A DNA stretch of 64,000 nucleotides, taken from assembly GCA_930367205.1 (NCBI GenBank), contig OV884015.1:105464509-105528508 (forward strand). The letters run 5' to 3'. Position numbers and translations under genes: made by a program. This document shows, one piece after another, positions 1-10,389 of the stretch. Positions within the stretch are counted from its first letter, which is position 1; every line of letters begins with the position of its first letter. The notes beneath the pieces were generated by a model. That model was not told where the DNA came from. It did not search any database and saw only the letters and a program-made list of their open reading frames with translations. The DNA is from Acanthosoma haemorrhoidale (lineage: Eukaryota; Arthropoda; Insecta; Hemiptera; Acanthosomatidae).

Positions 1-3000
1 AATGATGGGTCATAGTATATTAAATTACAACGTTTGCGGCCTTCGGCCCAAACAAGCTGACGTAGAGACACTTCTACGGTGCCATTCACCAGACGTCGCT
101 GTCCTAACAGACACCCGACTGAAGAAGATTCATTTCTGCCGATTCGCGGGATATACCGCCTACCGCCACGACACTGAGACCGTCTCTGGAGGAGTAGCAG
201 TGTTAGTGAGGAACGGAGTCCCCTGTAGAAGACTACCCCCACCCGTGACCCTAGGCCCCTCCCACTACATCGTAACGCTCCAGTTACGGCTCACAAAAAA
301 TATGATAGTGTCAGGAGTCTACAGAAGACCGAGAGCCAATTGCGACTCGGACAAGCTCCTGCTCACTACGATAGCTCATGACCGAAGGCACGTCATCGTG
401 GGTGACCTAAATGCGAACCACAGTTGGTGGAGCAGTACGAGGGCTAACGCCCTCGGCCGTTACATCACAAAGACACCATTTACGGTCATCCACCCAGGAT
501 TGCCGACCTTCCGTCATTTCGCTAACCCAGACAGAACCTCCACGCCAGACCTGCTCCTGACACAACAGCCACACCGGGTCACCGGATGCTCGGCCTTAGA
601 TTTCACCACCTCCGACCATCGGCCTGTTCTCTATGAACTAGAAGGCGACATGCCAGAGCCACCTGCTTCTAGGTACAGGTACGATGAGGCCAAATGGGAC
701 CTCTACAAGCATCTCATCAAGACCGAGTTGCCCACAATCACGCCCCTGAGACACACTTGGGACATAGATTACGCTATCTATCAGCTACAGGACGTCATCG
801 ATCGAGCTGCCGATGCATCGATCCCGAAATTTTCTCCGAAGCCCCCTTCTCTGAGAAAACCTCCGGATCACATCCTACAACTGATTAGACAGCGTAATAA
901 CATCAAGAACAGGTGGTTTAGGACCAAAAACAGGGACTTAAAACCGGTTTTAAATGCTCTCACAAACCAAGTTAAGTCCCTGATGGCCCAGTGGAAAAAT
1001 TTGATTTGGGAAGATCGCCTCACCAGTCTCCACGGTGACCACAAGCAATTGTGGAAGCTTGTGAAGACCTGCAGGTCCAAAAAGAACGGTGTAAGGCTGG
1101 CCGTGAACGGGCAGTTCATTCCCACCACCGAACAAGCGGACATCTTGGCGGCCTATTATGAGGAAGTCAGTCGTGGCCAGGGACAGCCAATAGGAGCCCT
1201 CGACCACCACTCCCCCACCCTCCCTACCACTACCGAAATCTACACCTCACACCGGCAATGCGCTGCATTCATTCGAAGAACGACCGGCAAGAAGGCCCCA
1301 GGTCAGGATTCCATCCAGAACATCCTACTCAAGCAGCTGCCGAGGAAAGGAATCTCATTCATAACGAACGTGTTGAACTCCTGCTTCAGGCTGCACTATT
1401 TCCCCCAGAACTGGAAGCACGCTGTAGTGGTCCCCCTTCTGAAACCAGCAAAAAGCGGTTATGAGCCATCTCATTACCGCCCCATCAGTCTGCTGACTCA
1501 ACTCTCGAAGCTGTTCGAGAGAATCATCCACGTACATCTCTCCGGGCACTGCGAGTCACAAGAAGTCATCCCACCAGAGCAGACTGGTTTCAGCACAGGC
1601 TTAAGCGCGAACAACAACCTGGTGAGATTGCAACACCACGTCGCATCGAACGTCCGGAGCAACAGAGCTACCGCTATGATTTCTCTGGACTGTTCGAAAG
1701 CTTTCGACTCTGTGGACCACTACATCCTACTTCAACGTCTGAGGGAATACGAATTCTCGGATCAGCTGCAGAACCTGATAAGATCCTACCTTACAGGCAG
1801 AACTTTTTCGGTTCGTATAGGCACTACGTTTACGACCCGAAGAAACTACACTGCCGGTGTCCCCCAAGGATCGGTGCTAGGCCCCCTGCTGTTCAACATT
1901 TACACCGCCCACATCGTAGGAGCCTCGTACCCCAACTGCGAGGTATCCGCGTATGCAGACGATATAGGTGTTTACAGCACTAGCATCAATCCCTCCAGAG
2001 CCCTGAAATTCGCTGAGAGCGCTAGTCAACGGATCTCCGAGAAACTCGATGCCGTCCACATTCAAGTCAACCCGGCCAAGACGCAAGGAATTATATTCAG
2101 TTACAAATCCGGAAAAAAGAAGCTCCCGAAATCCTTCGTCTTAGGCGGCAAAGAGTGCCCTGTAAGCAACAAGCTGTGCTACCTCGGGATTACCCTCGGT
2201 AGGCACTTGTCGTTCACAACTCATCTCGGCAAGAAATTAAAGAGTGTTAGGAAGAAATTCTTCAGCCTCGGACACCTACTTCACAGCCCGGCTTTATCGG
2301 TACGCCTCAAGCTGCTGATATACCAGAGCGTCCTAAGACCTGCTTTGATGTATGGGACCCCTCTCTTCAAGTATCTGACTCCTAACACTCTCCAAACGCT
2401 CCAGCAATTTCAGAACAGAGTTCTCCGCACCTCCCTCAAACATACCCCGTTCGACCGAATGAAGGCAGACGAGATGCATAAAAAATTTGAAGTGCTCACC
2501 ATTCAAGATTTTATCAAGAGAAGGCACATCAAATTTTTTGACTCACTCAGACATAGCCACAACCCACTATTCTCCGACCTTCAACCACCACCAATGCCCG
2601 TCAGATGGAAGCACTGCTGGACCGCCGAAGCCTGGAGGATGATCGACGTCATTGAACCCGATGACTGAACGAACTACACCCAGCCGAGATATCGAGGCCG
2701 ATCTCCCGGCCGACTCAACCGAAGCTACAAGACCCCATCTACCTGTTTAAGCAGGGTAGACCTTCCGGCCGAGTGGCCGACTTATTTCAGCCCCCTGCCG
2801 GGGCGGGCCAGGCTTGACCTGGCCGACAACAAACCATTGCCTAGGTACCCCTAGGCTCCACCCTCGGTAGACTCTCACTACCTTCCCGAATCCACCCGCC
2901 TCCTTCAGGCATTCCACACCCTATATCCTTCTCATACACCCTTCAAATGGGGGACTCCCCTTAGTGAAAGGCACTCATTAGCCCAAAATAATTTTCCCAC

Positions 3001-3028
3001 ATCCTAATTTATAAGTTTGAGAGCTAAG

Positions 3029-3072
<44 letters not shown>
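1..3072 (+). mobile_element. LINE family A (jockey-like non-LTR retrotransposon), 3' part with intact ORF2
   Basis: The stretch holds a complete endonuclease/reverse transcriptase frame (2-2668), a GC-rich 3' UTR (2669-3027) and a poly(A) tract of about 45 bases ending at 3072. This is the normal 3' structure of a jockey-type LINE that copies itself by target-primed reverse transcription. The window starts at the beginning of ORF2, so ORF1 and the 5' end are outside. The 3' UTR, with its GGGGACTCCCCTTAGTG block near 2950, recurs at 28754-28862 (minus), 59271-59535, 59596-59712 and 60812-61207, which identifies those as tails of the same family. An open 888-codon frame plus a long uninterrupted A tail suggests a young insertion. 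Confidence 0.93.
2..2668 (+). CDS. LINE family A ORF2: AP-endonuclease / reverse transcriptase, 888 aa
   Basis: The N-terminal ~215 residues form an exonuclease-endonuclease-phosphatase domain that would nick target DNA: LNYNVCGL at the start, GDLNAN near residue 134 and SDHRPV near 204. The usual TET metal-binding motif reads LTDTRL (about residues 35-40), with Asp in place of Glu. The reverse transcriptase domain runs from about residue 420 to 720: YRPISLL (motif 2), LDCSKAFDSVDH near 562 (motif A), GVPQGSVLGPLLF (motif B) and AYADD near 650 (motif C). The C-terminal thumb-like region follows, and the frame ends just before the 3' UTR. There are no internal stops. The frame opens at the window edge, so the true start may lie upstream. 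Family assignment rests on domain order and motifs; jockey versus a related clade is inference. Confidence 0.93.
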   Translation: MMGHSILNYNVCGLRPKQADVETLLRCHSPDVAVLTDTRLKKIHFCRFAGYTAYRHDTETVSGGVAVLVRNGVPCRRLPPPVTLGPSHYIVTLQLRLTKNMIVSGVYRRPRANCDSDKLLLTTIAHDRRHVIVGDLNANHSWWSSTRANALGRYITKTPFTVIHPGLPTFRHFANPDRTSTPDLLLTQQPHRVTGCSALDFTTSDHRPVLYELEGDMPEPPASRYRYDEAKWDLYKHLIKTELPTITPLRHTWDIDYAIYQLQDVIDRAADASIPKFSPKPPSLRKPPDHILQLIRQRNNIKNRWFRTKNRDLKPVLNALTNQVKSLMAQWKNLIWEDRLTSLHGDHKQLWKLVKTCRSKKNGVRLAVNGQFIPTTEQADILAAYYEEVSRGQGQPIGALDHHSPTLPTTTEIYTSHRQCAAFIRRTTGKKAPGQDSIQNILLKQLPRKGISFITNVLNSCFRLHYFPQNWKHAVVVPLLKPAKSGYEPSHYRPISLLTQLSKLFERIIHVHLSGHCESQEVIPPEQTGFSTGLSANNNLVRLQHHVASNVRSNRATAMISLDCSKAFDSVDHYILLQRLREYEFSDQLQNLIRSYLTGRTFSVRIGTTFTTRRNYTAGVPQGSVLGPLLFNIYTAHIVGASYPNCEVSAYADDIGVYSTSINPSRALKFAESASQRISEKLDAVHIQVNPAKTQGIIFSYKSGKKKLPKSFVLGGKECPVSNKLCYLGITLGRHLSFTTHLGKKLKSVRKKFFSLGHLLHSPALSVRLKLLIYQSVLRPALMYGTPLFKYLTPNTLQTLQQFQNRVLRTSLKHTPFDRMKADEMHKKFEVLTIQDFIKRRHIKFFDSLRHSHNPLFSDLQPPPMPVRWKHCWTAEAWRMIDVIEPDD

Positions 3073-3075
<3 letters not shown>

Positions 3076-3717
3076 TCAACGTTTGGTTTCAGGCATGTTT
3101 CACAACCAATTACTACTGCTACTTATTTTTTTTCAATACGATTGTTAAAATTATCAGAAGTTGAGAGCGATGTCCAGTTTTAGGAGACGCTAGTACCTAC
3201 ATGTTCGAACATCCGTACCTGACAAAAATACGTACTGGCCCATGGCGGATATAATCACAATTGTCTCTCACACAATAATTAAGAGAAAAGTCCATTTTCC
3301 GGAACAATCCGAAAAAATTGCAGTCTTCGTAAAAATTACATTTAAAAGTAGGTGTTTTTATTTTCAAAAAACTTGAACGAAAAGCGTTCTAAAAAAAGTT
3401 TTAGAAACTATTAATTTATTTTTTTTTGTGGCGCAGAATAATAATAAGAAGTTAGCATATTTTCAAGAAAAAATTATCAAATACCAGCTAAAAACAACTA
3501 TTTAACAAAACCTGAAAATTCCACGAAATTAACAGTTTTTTAATGGCGCAGTTGATAATAGCGATGCTATCAATCAATGACTATCTAATTTTGTTGTGTG
3601 GGTTGAAAAAACTGGTTTTGCCAAAATGTAGGCTAGGTGATTCCTATAGGTAGGTTTATCCACCAGTTATTAGACTTTAAGTTAATAAAACAAAATGTTC
3701 CCACATTACCTTCACCC
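3073..3717. other. AT-rich stretch, no gene seen
   Basis: No coding-like frame and no recognisable element between the LINE A poly(A) tail and the LINE B fragment. Short A/T runs only. Confidence 0.6.
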
Positions 3718-4186
3718 TCTGTCACAAGTCTTGTCCACTAGTTTATTTTAATTCTATTCCTCTCCCTAAATCCGAGACAGTACGGTACTTAATCTTCCAT
3801 CTCGGCTAACGGCTGACCTGGACCTACATACGAGGCTAAAAAGACAAGAACTAAATAGACACTTTGGACAATTGTCCAGACTACTTCAAAGGACGTCCCA
3901 TCTCTCAACAGAAAATAAATTACTAATCTACAAAGTTATACTTAAGCCGATCTGGACATACGGAATAGAGCTATGGGGGGACAGCAAAAAAGTCGAACAT
4001 CATGCGTATCCAATCCTTTCAATCAAAAGTCCTGAGAACAATAGTAAATGCCCCTTATTATGTCAGCAACAAAACCCTTCATAACGATCTTAACATACCC
4101 TACATTCTTGAACTCATTCCTTCCAAGTTTATGAAATTCCATAGTAGCCTATCCAACCACCCTTATCCTGTAGCACAGTTATGACA
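3718..4186 (+). mobile_element. LINE family B, 5'-truncated copy (RT C-terminus)
   Basis: Translation gives the family B segment after the RT catalytic core: a degraded version of the stretch ending RLKRQELNRR, then LLQRTSHLSTENK, LIYKVILKPIWTYG and, after frameshifts, VLRTIVNAPYYVS. The same protein segment is cleaner at 45174-45587. Frameshifts and the missing 5' part make it a dead insertion. It ends abruptly before the common family B 3' UTR, next to a hAT relic on the other strand. Confidence 0.85.
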
Positions 4187-4200
4187 GTGGCCTGTAATAA

Positions 4201-4560
4201 TTAGACTGCCATAGTGAAATCAAAATCAAGTTTTGACAAAACATATTTTATTGAATCAAAGCTCTTGCAGTAGTATTCACCAGCCTCTAACCATTCACCC
4301 TGTCTTGTAATGGTTGATGGTGCAGAGCACATAGGTAGTATTCCTTCAAATCGGCCCTGTTTTGAGATCATCCTGGATTTTAATGAGGGTTTCCAAATAA
4401 ATATATATATATATAAACAGTTTTCCCTTAGAGTGCTATGGTCAGGTATTTTTCTACCACTATACCTTTCCAAGAAACCGTTGAAATGAGAGTTGTTAAT
4501 TTTAAGAAAGAAGATATCTTTAGTTTTATAAAGTAGGAGGGAGTTGAGCAGAACTGATTA
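4201..4560 (-). pseudogene. hAT-type transposase relic (CGBP1-like), internally deleted
   Basis: On the minus strand the frame reads NNSHFNGFLERYSG, RKIPDHSTLRENC and then, after a filler of about 15 residues, RFEGILPMC, STITRQGEWLEAGEYYCKSF and IKYVLSKLDFD before a stop. The first block resembles the segment after the BED finger of CGBP1-like hAT proteins (a pattern of the type FLEKY...IP..STLRK). The second resembles the conserved LTRWGTWLEA..YYC region near the hAT C-terminus. The roughly 200 residues expected between them, including catalytic acidic residues, are missing, so this is a deletion relic. Weak coding-like pieces in other frames continue to about 4700. Assignment is from remembered family patterns and should be confirmed by a protein search. 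Confidence 0.6.
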
Positions 4561-6072
4561 CCTGCCTTATGACTTCATGGAAGTCACTGATGGTTCCCTG
4601 TTATTTTTAAGTAAGCACAGGCATCACTCCAAGACCTCCCTACTTCACAGAATATTATCCTTTTCTTAAACATATATGTCTCAGCTTTAGCCTCAGACCC
4701 CACTTGTGCCTAGACATTCCACCCAGTATGTAGTAATGTAACTCTCAATATTTGTATATACCAGAGTTTTGATTGTACTTCATAATAAAGCTTTTCTTTT
4801 AAAAGACTCTCCTTTACAAAGATTATTTAACTGGCCATAACTAATGCACAACTCTGTATTAAAAGTTTCACTAGCGTAATATGGAATAACATGAAGATGC
4901 ACCTAAGAAATGTCTCCTTGTTTTCTTAAAGTTTTGCAGTTCAAATATGCTGAATAACTTGGAAACTTTGGACAATCGAAAGAATTTCACCAAAACAATC
5001 TAAAATATTAATCCCACATTGCAATTAAATATTTCCTTAGGAAAGTTATGAATTTACTTAGCAACTACATCTCTTATTTTCATCAGCATTGTTCGCCAAT
5101 CACTTATCCATGTTTTTAGTATAAAATTACAACTTGAGTTGAAAGAATAGATCAATAAAAATCATGATTGTAAAAGTAAGGGATTCCATAAATTAAATAA
5201 TGTAAACAATTATCAGTCTAGTATGTTACATGCAAGCATCAAATGAATTTCGAAAATACAAAATCTAATTAGTATATGCAACCATCTATATTTTTTTATA
5301 GACAAGTAATTGTTACTGCTGGTATAATTATTATAACTATTACTTTAATAATGCATACCCCTTAATAATTACTAATTAATTATTATAATAGTGGGATCCA
5401 CAACAAAATTTGAGTATATGAAAACAATACTTCAAAATATTTTAGATCTTTCCTCTTCCATCAATTGTACTACGGTCTTCAAAAGTGAAGAAACTGATAT
5501 ATATTCTATGAGATAACTATTCAAAAAATTGCAATACAAACATTAATTTCGGTGATTTATCAAGTTATTCCAATAGAGCATAAAATGTTCCTAAAAACCC
5601 TAGTCTTAATGTTGTACAAATAGGTAGCAACTGAGCATAAAGGGTTGTTAAAAATCAAATCAGGTATATTATATGCAAATATCATATAAATTTAGATTTT
5701 TTTTCCAGAAAAAAAAATATAGCTATCTTTTTATTTATCGATTAAATAAATATTTTTCAATCATATTGAGAATTCTATTAAATTAAAGATATTGATGTCT
5801 TGATTAACAATCTGTGGGGAGGTCAATAGTAATATTATAACAAAAAAAATCGTTAAAATATTAATCAAATTTCGTTTTTGCAGCTGTAATTATATGGCCT
5901 TATCTCACCCAGATTGAGAAATATTTGGTTTTAATGTCCAAATAAACTCTCACAATGTAGCAAGGTATCCCTAGTTTACCATAAAATTCCAACTAGAGTG
6001 AGAACTCAGAATTTATTTCTTAAGAACTTTTTTTTTCCAATCCCCTTAAAAATGATAAAATTATTGTTCATT
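4561..6072. other. AT-rich non-coding stretch
   Basis: Long runs of A and T with scattered AATAAA and AATTATT motifs. Apart from weak coding-like fragments up to about 4700 that may extend the hAT relic, no gene, repeat or RNA signal is visible. Confidence 0.5.
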
Positions 6073-6225
6073 ATAGATTCTCAGGCGAATCTATTCACAT
6101 ATTATATGTCCTGTAGCATCGGTACACTCTATACAAGGTCTAAATCGCTATAAAAGTTATATAATCAATACAAGTACAATGATACACAATGTACTTGGCT
6201 TTGTTTTTAAGAACTTCAAAATAAA
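6073..6225 (-). mobile_element. LINE family C 3' UTR fragment
   Basis: The stretch with CTCAGGCGAATCTATT, CCTGTAGCATCG and TACACAATGTAC matches, with moderate divergence, the minus-strand family C tail at 36.93-37.08 kb and the plus-strand tail at 60.57-60.72 kb. No coding part remains here. Confidence 0.65.
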
Positions 6226-8111
6226 ATCTAGCTTCTCTAGGCAGGAATATCTGCCTTTCTTCTTCCATACTGATGAATTAAAGTAACATAACAGAAAAAT
6301 AAAACAGTAGTAATTATTTTTTTTTTTTATTTTCAATTTATAATATAAAACATTTCATTTTCAACAGTTTCTTAAAACACTAAATGATTTTGTAATATCA
6401 CATTTTTTATCACTCTTGATCCATATATAAAGATACTACGTGTCAATAAACAGATTCATGTTTACATTTCTAAAATAAATAATATTTTCAAAATAAATAT
6501 TAACATAAATAATAGGCATAATAAACCGGCAAAAAACGAGGAACACTTTTAGTCATCCTTTCAGGGGCCATTCTAATAAAAATCCATCCGATTGTAGTAT
6601 ATATACCACCAAAGCAAGAACAATTAACAACCCTTAAGTTATACAAATATAATAATTTAATAGTGTTCTTTATAATGTTAAAAGATGTACATGTTTGGAC
6701 TTCATACACAATTCATAAAAAGAATTTCACAAAAATAACTACATGCATCTAAAATACAATTCAACAAAAATTTATTAAATGAGTAATAAACAGAGACTGA
6801 AATAGACAAAGATAAAAAAAAAAAAAGTATTGTAATAAAATTATGGCTCTGTAATAAACAATAATAATAATATTAAAAGAGTGTGGAGATGAGACAGTCA
6901 TTATGCCTGTTTTGTGATATGTCAAGTGAGCAGTTAAAATTACAGCGGTTATTGAGATTAAGAGTGAGAATATTCATCAGAGTAAAGCACTAACCATAAG
7001 AACCAGTATGGGTCATGTACAGAAAAGATATTTAAGAAATCGAGTTCAAAATGATGCACCAAAATAAGAAGCCATACATCCAAAATTAAGTTCGTTATAT
7101 AATTTATAAACTTTTCAAATAGGAGTTGAACAAATCAATGAGATTTAATTTCAACCGTAGCTATAACTTTTGTAGAAATATAAATATCTAACTTTGTCAT
7201 TTATTCGTAATTAGACCCTTTTTTAATTTTCTAGTAACTAAAAAACATAAACTTACTATCTTGGTAGGAGAATCAAATTTTTTTTTTTACTTCACCATGC
7301 TCCCGAAATACATTTTATAGTACTAAGCTCCGGTGTCAGAAACGGCTCAAAACTAAACAAAATTTAATTTTTAAAATGTTATCGGTATTTTCCTCATACT
7401 TGCACATATTGTGTTTTTACACATTAAAAATTACTACTTGAATATAACTCTAAAGGTAAGGACATGTCAAATCAACCAATGGTCTGGAACTTAAGGTCTC
7501 AGAAATCAATATACTTTTTTTGTAAATATGAAGTACTATCTAGTTTCATATTTTTAGTTTTTGAGTTATAAATTTTTAGAAAAACCTAAAATTGACTGTT
7601 TTTTTTTTACATGTTTTGAAACATTCAAAAGCTTATATTTTATATTTTCCCTAGAAAGGTGAAAATAGTGCCATTCTTTCCAGAATTTCAAGGACTTAAA
7701 TTTGATGTGTTATTTGTCTTTACCAAACCAATCTTAAAATTTCCAAAAAAAAAAATGTCACATGTTCATGTTATTAGAATGTATGGACCAAATTTCACGA
7801 AGGTATGTTTTTACATTTTTTTATTGGTTGATTTTGTGTGGAATGGAATGTGGAAAAAAAGGATCGTAACAAGGCGAGGGATTCAGACCAGGGAGTTCCT
7901 GGTCTTCAGCCTGACACCCCTGTGTAGCTAGCTGGTCCCATACAACCTTTCGAAAATGGCAAGTCACTACAATCTTTCAAAGGAGATCTCAACACAATTA
8001 CTTTAAGTTACAGAGTCAAATTTAAATATTTTATGAATGTTGTAAAAACCAAACAATGCTCAATAACTTGCCACACTGGCTATATAAATAGACTAGGATA
8101 TTGCTTTGCAG
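6226..8111. other. AT-rich non-coding stretch
   Basis: No coding-like frame longer than chance is convincing. A 19-base string (ATGTCAAATCAACCAATGG, near 7465) recurs near 20190, perhaps the remnant of an old dispersed repeat. Otherwise poly-A/T runs. Confidence 0.45.
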
Positions 8112-8213
8112 GGATGCCTCAGTTGAAGGGTGAAGTGCCCCTGCCAGAAGATCAAGATGTCCCGGATTTGACTGTTGGCCCAATTACTATATATTTTTTT
8201 TTTATATATTCTT
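8112..8213 (+). other. Possible last exon of an unidentified plus-strand gene
   Basis: A pyrimidine-rich stretch ending TTTGCAG at 8111 is followed by an open frame reading MPQLKGEVPLPEDQDVPDLT, with composition and codon choice unlike the surrounding AT-rich DNA. It stops at 8213 in a T-rich tail. It would be convergent with OXSM. I do not recognise the peptide and see no partner exon, so this may be chance or a retro-pseudogene piece. Confidence 0.2.
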
Positions 8214-8225
8214 AAAAGAATATTT

Positions 8226-9500
8226 TTAAGGTGTGTATTCACTTATGCAAAGACATGCGTTAGTGCCACCAAAACCAAATGAGTTTTTAAGAGCTATTTT
8301 TCGACTTGAAGTCCATTCTTGGGATACATTTGGAACACAATTAATGTTTTCCCCTTCGTCACACTTGTCCATTAAATTAATCGTTGGTGGCAATTTAGCG
8401 GTGTAACAAGCCATCACTGTGAAAAGACTCTCTAAATTCCCCGCAGCTCCTAATAAATGCCCATGAGCACCTTTGGTCGATGAAACTGATATTGTTTCAA
8501 TATTTTTGCAGAATACTTTATTGATAGCTTTCAGCTCAACGGCGTCTCCCAATGGAGTCGATGTTGCATGGGCATTGACGTATGTGACATCAGAAGGCTG
8601 TAATTGAGCGTCATCTAGAGCTCTCTGCATTGCAAGTACAGCACCCAGACCGTCTTCGTGAGGAGCAGTAATGTGGGAAGCATCTCCGGACAGTCCGTAG
8701 CCCAATATTTCACCGTAAATGTTTGCATTCCTTCCTAATGCATGACTCAATTCTTCAAGTATGAATATAGCTGAACCCTCACCCATGACAAAGCCATCTC
8801 TCTTCTTGTCGAAAGGCCTGGAGGCTGTTTCTGGAGAATCATTTGCAGAAGTACATAGAGCTCTTATTCTACAGAACCCGGCTAGTGATAAGGGACTGAT
8901 ACACGCTTCAGATCCGCCACATACCATCACATCAGCAAAATTATTTTTAATAAATCTGAATGCATCGCCTATAGCATGACAGCCAGTCGCACAAGCAGTG
9001 GAAACTGTATGATTAGGGCCTTGAAATCCATATTTCATGCTTATATGCCCTGCAGCCATATTCGGTAAAATTCTCGTGACAAAAAATGGGCTAACTTTAG
9101 AATAACTCTGCTTTAAAGATTCATGGGTATCACAAATAGCCACTAAATCAGACATTCCGACACCGACACATACACCTGTCCTTTCTTTAGAATGATTATT
9201 AGTCGGCTTCCAGCTAGCATCTCCGATGGCTTCTGAACTGGCGATCAAGCTGAATATGGTAGATGGTGACAAAGATCTTATCTCACTTTTGGTCAAATGC
9301 TTTGATAAATCTAATTCCTCTGGCCCGGTGCCAAGCGGAACTTGGGCGACTACTTTACAAGGGATTTTCGCATAAGCATCTGAATCTTTTATTTTTGATA
9401 TTGCACACTGTCCTGATATTAAGTTATTCCATGACAACTTGACATTTATTCCTAATGGGCAAACAGCACCCAGGCCTGTCACCACTACTCTTCTATTCAT
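8226..9500 (-). CDS. OXSM: 3-oxoacyl-[acyl-carrier-protein] synthase, mitochondrial type (KAS II / FabF family), 424 aa
   Basis: This is the condensing enzyme of mitochondrial (type II) fatty acid synthesis: it joins malonyl-ACP to a growing acyl-ACP, the pathway that feeds lipoic acid synthesis. The start at 9500 is chosen because it gives RRVVVTGLGAVCPLG directly, matching the beginning of FabF-like enzymes. The same frame is open for 70 further codons upstream to 9710, but that part is hydrophobic, unconserved in look and overlaps a local duplication, so it is probably 5' UTR. The active-site Cys is residue 170 in STACATGCHA, His 311 in NAHATSTPLGD, Lys 343 and His 348 in STKGAHGHLLGAAG, and the glycine-rich NSFGFGGTNA lies near the end. 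Length matches FabF. It is a single exon with no frameshift. No clear mitochondrial targeting peptide precedes the domain; it may lie in an upstream exon not recognised here. Confidence 0.95.
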   Translation of the reverse strand: MNRRVVVTGLGAVCPLGINVKLSWNNLISGQCAISKIKDSDAYAKIPCKVVAQVPLGTGPEELDLSKHLTKSEIRSLSPSTIFSLIASSEAIGDASWKPTNNHSKERTGVCVGVGMSDLVAICDTHESLKQSYSKVSPFFVTRILPNMAAGHISMKYGFQGPNHTVSTACATGCHAIGDAFRFIKNNFADVMVCGGSEACISPLSLAGFCRIRALCTSANDSPETASRPFDKKRDGFVMGEGSAIFILEELSHALGRNANIYGEILGYGLSGDASHITAPHEDGLGAVLAMQRALDDAQLQPSDVTYVNAHATSTPLGDAVELKAINKVFCKNIETISVSSTKGAHGHLLGAAGNLESLFTVMACYTAKLPPTINLMDKCDEGENINCVPNVSQEWTSSRKIALKNSFGFGGTNACLCISEYTP

Positions 9501-9609
9501 TTTTAAAGGTAGATATAAATCTATAAATATATGTATCAGCTGTGAGGATTGCTTAAAGCAAGCCGAAGAAAAATAACAAGCGACAAATATTAACAAGTCA
9601 TTAGGGTAA

Positions 9610-9880
9610 ACAATAGAATTTGATTCATAACTAGTGAAGTAAAAACCTCCACTGGAAAAATACAAAGAGATATTTAGCAACCGGTTCTTAAAGATGTCTG
9701 GGCCGGGCAAGGAAGCTCGTCAAGGCTGTTATTAATTAAGGTTCACTGAGAACGGAGGATGAATCTAAATTTGATAAATATTGAGTGACTCAGCTAAAGA
9801 TCCAGTGTTATTTAGACAGAATATATTATAGGGAGGTGAAATGATCAGTAACAAACTTTAAATACGTGAGATATGTCGAC
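9610..9880. repeat. Local duplication, copy 1 (carries the empty mariner site)
   Basis: Blocks such as AAAAACCTC.ACT..AAAAAT, GAATCTAAATTTGATAAA and CAGAATATATTATAGGGAGG recur in the same order at 10400-10548 and 11515-11565. The two copies have diverged by substitutions and small indels. Copy 1 overlaps the upstream in-frame extension of OXSM. It is uninterrupted at the point where copy 2 holds a mariner element. Confidence 0.75.
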
Positions 9881-10389
9881 CAGCAAAGACAGAATTACTC
9901 ACTAATCGGAACCATTTGAGAGCATATCTCCCACAGAATACGAAAATATCAGAAAAGCCGGTACAAAATTAGTTAACTAAAATTACTGAGCTAGAAGCAG
10001 TGACACTAGGCCACGGCGTCCTCCTCGCTGTGGAATCCCATGGAATGTCCGATCGTTAAATGAAATAAGCATTCGGTCAAATACCACAACTGAAATATAT
10101 ATTGTAATTATTAATCGAATCAAAGATAAAAAAGTTTGTTTCTCTTGCGAAATTTTCATGTGCCAAAGAGTTCCAGGTAAGTTATCCGAAATAACGGGCC
10201 TAGCGTTCATAGCCATCATATCTCTTCTTTGATAATTCTGACCCAAGATTGTCATCTTCATTGTTCACTCCTCACTCAAGGTCAATTTGTTTGATAAATG
10301 TAGCCTTCAGTTTGACAGGCGAGAGGGTGAAACACAACGCTCAAGATGACAACAAAAGACTTTCATATTTTCTGCTGTTATTTCCTCGC

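Noticed and set aside
7465..7484. 19-base string shared with the region near 20190
   Set aside because: Similarity beyond 19 bases is too weak to define a repeat by eye.
9501..9710. Upstream 70-codon extension of OXSM in the same frame
   Set aside because: Sequence is hydrophobic, unlike a targeting peptide, and lies in a duplicated non-coding segment; the ATG at 9500 matches the family start.
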